DNA of 64,000 nt from Orychophragmus violaceus. Taxonomy: Eukaryota > Streptophyta > Magnoliopsida > Brassicales > Brassicaceae. The DNA is taken from the NCBI GenBank assembly GCA_030180135.1, contig CM058238.1:8483248-8547247 (forward strand), given 5' to 3'. Every line of letters starts with the position of its first letter. Position 1 is the first letter of the stretch. The position numbers and the translations under genes are program-made. The notes under the pieces were generated by a model. The model was not told where the DNA came from and did not search any database. It saw nothing but the letters and a program-made list of their open reading frames with translations. Positions 58,987 to 64,000 of this stretch are shown one piece after another.

Positions 58987-59572
58987 AAAATTTATTCCAT
59001 TAAGAAGAATCAATAAAACAAAAGTAAATGTTTAAATAGACAAATAAAAAAGAAAATAATCATTGTACTATTCAAATATGCTTTCGTAATGCAGGCATAA
59101 AAGTATACAAATGTGAACTATAAAGAACATACGCAAATATCTACTATAGATTACTTTTCTCTTGAATTTTTCATTGACTTCGTATACTTCAATCTTCTTT
59201 CTATGAGAAATTTAATATACACCGATTGGTGAGTAGTTATCTAGCAAATAAAGATTTGAGACACGAACCATATAAAACTTAAAATTTATTCTATTAAAAA
59301 GAATCCAGAAAACAAAAGTAAATGATTAAATGGACAGATAAAGAATAAAATAATCATTTTATTATTCAAATATATTTTCGTAATGCAACAATAAAAGTAT
59401 ACAAATGTGATCTCTAAAGAACATACAAAAAATATCTACTATATTTTATCTTTCTCTTGAATACTTCATTGACTTCGTGCTTAATCTTCTTTCCGTGTGA
59501 AATTTAACCAACACCGATTGATGAGTTGTTATCTAGCAAATAAAAATAAGTGACATGAACCCTGCAAAACGA
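58987..59572. repeat. Tandem duplication, period about 294 bp
   Basis: Two consecutive diverged units (58987-59280 and 59281-59572) share AAATTTATTC(C/T)ATTAA at the start, GTATACAAATGTGA in the middle and GTTATCTAGCAAATAAA near the end. Confidence 0.8.
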
Positions 59573-59704
59573 AAAATATTTAAAGAAATTTCATAATAAA
59601 TTGCTGATACATACATATCGTTTGGCTTCATATGAATCCAAGCTGCAAATTCATACCAAGCCAAAGAAAATGATTCAAACAATGTAAAAGCTACAGAAAT
59701 GGAT

Positions 59705-60060
59705 ACCTATCGTTTGTCTTGGTTTGAAATATACATGTCGATTCATAAAAAACACAAAATGATTATTACAATGTAAATTGTAAGAAAATAGTTACCTATC
59801 GTTTGGCTTGGTATGTTACATACCTGAAAATAAACAAAACACAACAAAATAATAAGCATGTTAATAGGAAGTGATATAGTTACCTATCGTTTGACTTGGT
59901 ATGTTATATACCTGGACAATTATCAAAACCACATAATACAATTATAAACATGTTAGTAGCAAGTGAAAAATTTACCTATTGTTTTGCTTGGTATATTACA
60001 CACCTGCAAAACCATCAAAACCACATAAACAAAATTAGAACAATATTAATTTACAAAGAA
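59705..60060. repeat. Tandem repeat, four units of about 88-91 bp
   Basis: The motif ACCTATCGTTTGGCTTGGTAT, with variants, starts at about 59705, 59793, 59882 and 59973. Each unit ends with a TACATACCTG-type stretch and an AAACCACA-like tail. Confidence 0.75.
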
Positions 60061-60919
60061 AAGAAATGCTTCGAGTCAGATGTGGATGTTGTAAGTCTGG
60101 AAGAGGCTCTATTTATAAGGATCATCATATTTAGGGTTACACAAAGTTTTAAAATTTTGATAATTATTATCGATATTTATTAGTTGATAAATTTTAGGTT
60201 GAACTTTAGTTTGAATTTGAAAATTAAGGAAATAAAATATGAAAAAAACTGTAATCTAAATTTATGGGGAAAAATTAAGATTACAATTCAAAAGTTTAGG
60301 AAACCACATTTAATATTTTAATTTAATTAATTGTCGATTTTTTCTTTTTTTAAAATCAAAAAGTTTCATAAAAGAAATTTGAATTATTTTTAATGTCAAA
60401 ATGCTCTCGACCAATCAAAATATTTTATTAAAATCATATCATCAATGACGTCATAGTTTTGATTGGTCAAGATTCATTTACATCATCAATTCTAAAGGAA
60501 TGTTATATTGTGCCTCATTGTAATTAAAGGCTCTACATTAACCTCTAAGAAAGCAGGATGTAGTATTTTACAGATATTAAAGTATAAAAATGTAAGTTTT
60601 CATTTTCAAGTATGATTTTTCCTCAAAAGATCATGGTATTAAACCACTTGTTTTGTCCTCTTACTTTGTCTCATCAGTTGCAGACCATAAGAAATCTCAA
60701 ACTAAGAAAATAAAAACAAAATTTATTTAGTTTATCTTTAGTTGAATGTGTTCTATTTAAACATACATACATACATACATATCATTGAATTTTATCTCGA
60801 CTAACAATATGCCAATAATGATCTGCAACCTGCTGGTTAACCCATTCATTGGAAAAATCATCGGCCTCACCTCTCGGTTTGGTATAAGAAACCCTCCACA
60901 AGAGAAGTAAGATGATGGT
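60061..60919. other. OBGC 3' flank
   Basis: AT-rich sequence with a (CATA)n tract at about 60761-60780. It must contain the OBGC 3' UTR next to 60920. No other gene was seen. Confidence 0.45.
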
Positions 60920-63900
60920 TCATTTCCATTGAGGCCATCTAACTGAGTCTGTCGAAGTCTTGTTCGAATTTGTAGGACGGCTCGAGCCACTGGCTGAGTC
61001 ATGCCACACCAACTCCATCTATTCACACACACATACACGCAAAAGATCTTTAACTTTCACAAAAGCTAATGTAAACCACTTTGAACAGAAAAATGTTTCA
61101 GAGAAACTCCTACAAACCTCTCCTATGATCACGTTATCGCCTTCTTTAACGCCCATATTCTTCAGAGATTTGTTCACACCACAAGCATCAAGCACGTGCT
61201 GAAACCTTTTGTCTGAATCCATGTACCTATCCAACCAAAAATTGGATGGACATTGGTTAGCAACACTTTGATGAGTTAGATTGCATAATCTTGGCTGTAG
61301 TTTAACTCGTACCGCCAGTTAGTCATCTGGACAAATCTTTGAAGCCCAGCTCCAACTACATGCCAAGCCCCCGTACCGCTGTCACGAAATATCTCAAACT
61401 CATTAATGGCTGCTCGTCGTTCCTTATCTATCTTCTTAGCTACATGGTCCAGATTCTCATTTGCTTGATCAAACAACCCTATAAAAAAAACCAACAATAC
61501 ACTGCATAAGCGCGGTTTCATCCTGTAATGTCAATGTTTTAAGTAGAAAAGACCTTTGGGTTCTGCGTTGGCTTCTCTGTACTTCTTCAGGAGTTCATAA
61601 ACGCTGGAGATTACTTCATGCGTACCGTCCCTTTGTACTGCGCTCATACAAAAAGGCTCAATCCCGCGGGCACGAAGAGTTTCCCTAAACATTGACCATT
61701 TCTCGTAAGCATCTGGGAGGTCCATTTTGTTGTATGCCACTACGTAAGGCTTCTCAGCGATCTCAGGACTGAAAAGTTCGAGTTCGAGACGAACAGCTTC
61801 AAACTCAAGTTCAGGTTGCGGAGCTGAACCATCCACGACATGTACCTTTATATGACAAAAGAAAGGCTCTTTTTAGACAAAACAAAAATAAAGTATCAAG
61901 CTTGAATCTAAAGATGGTTGTTTTACCAGTGCTGAACATCTCTCAGTGTGCCTTAGAAACTCATGGCCTAAACCAAAGCCTCTGTGTGCTCCTTCGAGCA
62001 GACCAGGAAGATCTGCGACCACCATTGTTGAATCGTAATCAAATGAAACCACACCTAGATTGGGAAGTAACGTGGTGAATGGGTAATTTGCAATGGTTGG
62101 CTGCGCTGCACTTATCACGCTCAACAACGTGCTTTTTCCTGCGTTTGGAGCACCCACAATCCCCACGTCTGCGACCAACTTCAGTTCCAAATCCAGCCAC
62201 CTATTGCAAATTGTAACGTTATATTTCTGAATCAGAGCTTTCCCACATATTACAATTTCAAGAAGGCAAAGACAAAGTCTCATTATTCTGAGCCAGCATG
62301 AAAGTGTTTGGATTCTAAGACCAATCAATCCAATCATATCCTTTTCATAAAACATTATCAACAGGAACATTACTACTTGCATAATCAGCAGTGAAGGATT
62401 TCAAATTATCCTGTGATCCATATCAACATGAGGCTTATTTGGATACTGAGCAATTGCTCTTAAGGCTAAATCATCTCAGTTAAACCAAAGCAAGAAAACC
62501 TAACCGGAAAGATGATATGAAGGCAGCAAACCTCACATGTATGAATCAAACTTTCAAACAATAGTAAAACAGAAATCAAAGAGTGTGCCAGAGTCAAGCT
62601 CCTAAACCGAAATGAAATTCTTGTATCACAATTAGCTCCTATGATTGGTTCATCATTGCAAAAACTAACATATGGGGTGGAAAACGAACCCATTTCAGAA
62701 ACTCTACCAATTGCAGTGATGATAAAGTCCCAAACTTTCCACATTTCGACAACCTTCTCTTGTTCCCAAACCAAAGAAATCACTTCCCAAGACTTGTTCC
62801 ATCAACACCCTAAAACTAAAACCAACTCAGAAATGAAAGAATAAACACACTTACATTTCAGGACCTTCTTCACCATTTTCAGCAATCCTAGGAACTTTAT
62901 TCATCCCCGACTTAAACGATGCATTCCCTCTTCCACCTCTCCCACCAGGCATCAGCAACGCCCTCTGTCCGGGATGCAACAACTCCAGAAGCACCTCCTT
63001 CTTCTCCTCCCCCTCATCATCCGCCTCGCTCCCAACCTCTTTAGCCTGTCTCACCACCGTCCCAGGAGCTACTTTCACCACAACATCAACTCCTTTAGCA
63101 CCACTCTGCATCTTCCCTCTCCCATGCTCCCCACGCCCCGCCCTGAAATGCACGCTCTTTCGAAACGGCAACAACGAGTTCATCGACCCATCAACCTCTA
63201 CATAAACATTCCCTCCTCTCCCTCCGTCTCCACCTGAAGGTCCTCCAAAAGGAACGAACTTTTCCCGTCTAAACGCCACCACGCCGTTGCCTCCGTCTCC
63301 CGCTTTCACGAATATCTTCGCTCTGTCGAAACACCGCATCACTGCAGGAACCCCTTTCTCCTTCACCCCAATTTCATCCTCCTCCTCCTCCTCTTCTTCT
63401 TCTTCCTCTTCACCCGAGTAGCATAATGCTTCTCTATCCTTCAATCCAGATTTCTCCACATCCGTTTCATCACCATACTCGAACACTTCATCTTCGTAAT
63501 CATCTTCATCAGTTGATCCAGAATTTCCTTCAAATACATCTAATCGCCTGTAATTCCCCCATATATCATCATCATCGTAGTTATTCGCCTCTTTTTCTTT
63601 ATCTTCTTCATCGTTTTCCACCAACATTTCAACATTTTCCTCGACCCCTGCGACATTTGACTCTGATAGCTTCACTTCCTCGGCGAAATTCAGATAAGAG
63701 GAAGACAGGAGAGAGACATCGGAGAAATCTTCTCTGGGAGGAAGACGCGTATAAGTAGTGGCTTCACCGCCGGCGTCGGAAACCGGCTGTGGTCTATCAC
63801 CTCCTCGTGATTTAAGCTCGACTTCACGCTGGAGATTCTTTTTTAAAGGGTTTCGGGTTTTCACTTTGCTAGGTTTAGCGAAGATTTTCTTCGTCCTGCT

Positions 63901-63954
63901 GGGTCGAGCTAGAGCTTGAGGAGTGAAGAAACAGTTAATGGATATGGAAGCCAT
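60920..63954 (-). CDS. OBGC: Chloroplast Obg-family GTPase OBGC (CPSAR1)
   Basis: Six exons (63954-62855, 62200-61927, 61845-61554, 61478-61313, 61226-61118 and 61018-60920) with GT-AG boundaries join in frame to 679 residues, near the Arabidopsis length (At5g18570). The N-terminus is a Ser/Lys/Arg-rich chloroplast transit peptide. An acidic linker with a Glu run follows. The Obg fold has the Gly-rich KAGDGGNGVVAFRREKF and GGDGGRGGNVYVEV. The G domain has G1 GAPNAGKST, G3 DLPG and G4 NKMD. The last exon ends DSVRWPQWK. The plastid protein is a GTPase needed for chloroplast ribosome (50S) assembly, thylakoid formation and embryo development. The ATG at 63952-63954 heads the transit peptide. 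Confidence 0.93.
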
Positions 63955-64000
63955 TTTCTTTTATGCTTCGTCTCTCCGGGAAAAAAAATGATATAACGGG

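Overview
The window is nuclear DNA from a flowering plant, almost certainly a Brassicaceae species. The evidence is GT-AG introns, AT-rich gene spacers, plant-type Copia, L1, Helitron, hAT and Mutator-like elements, and a gene order that, from memory, matches Arabidopsis thaliana chromosome 5 around At5g18520 to At5g18570. The matching genes are CAND7, GFS12, a small Lys-rich gene, a ZFN-type CCCH gene, PUCHI and the chloroplast GTPase OBGC. The species cannot be named from the sequence alone. No tRNA, rRNA, CRISPR or bacterial-type feature was seen.

Layout. 1-6529: a Ty1/Copia element with an uninterrupted 1321-residue polyprotein and a 3' LTR; its 5' LTR is not in the window. 6530-12698: a TE-rich spacer holding a Helitron-like end, a 1.4-kb Mutator-like non-autonomous element with a 10-bp target duplication, and a complete TRIM element nested in an older Copia fragment. 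12699-14030: CAND7, a seven-transmembrane protein. 14262-14480: a degraded GFS12 remnant. 14563-24822: two full units and one partial unit of a 4.3-kb tandem repeat; each unit has an F-box gene, and the two full units also carry a Helitron and a 5'-truncated type I MADS-box gene. 25058-25395: a CAND7 fragment. 25657-32419: the intact 16-exon GFS12 gene. 32779-34751: a small Lys-rich protein gene divergent from GFS12. 34752-43307: a spacer with a MITE, an L1 3' end and a decayed Copia element. 43308-45830: the CCCH zinc-finger gene with a hAT-type MITE inside exon 2. 48028-49059: PUCHI (AP2/ERF). 49060-60919: a long spacer with a second Mutator-like copy, tandem repeats and a poly(A)-tailed retroposon. 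60920-63954: OBGC.

The most informative structure lies between CAND7 and GFS12. The order is intact CAND7, GFS12 remnant, F-box/MADS array, CAND7 remnant, intact GFS12. This is what a tandem duplication of the CAND7-GFS12 pair leaves behind after each copy loses a different gene. The array copies are nearly identical, so their amplification (or homogenisation) is recent. Scattered through the window are very short insertions made of about six bases plus poly(A), flanked by 14-16 bp target duplications; they look like extreme 5'-truncated retroposon tails. The host genes act in unrelated processes (trafficking and immunity, RNA binding, organ patterning, chloroplast ribosome assembly), so no operon-like co-function is expected.
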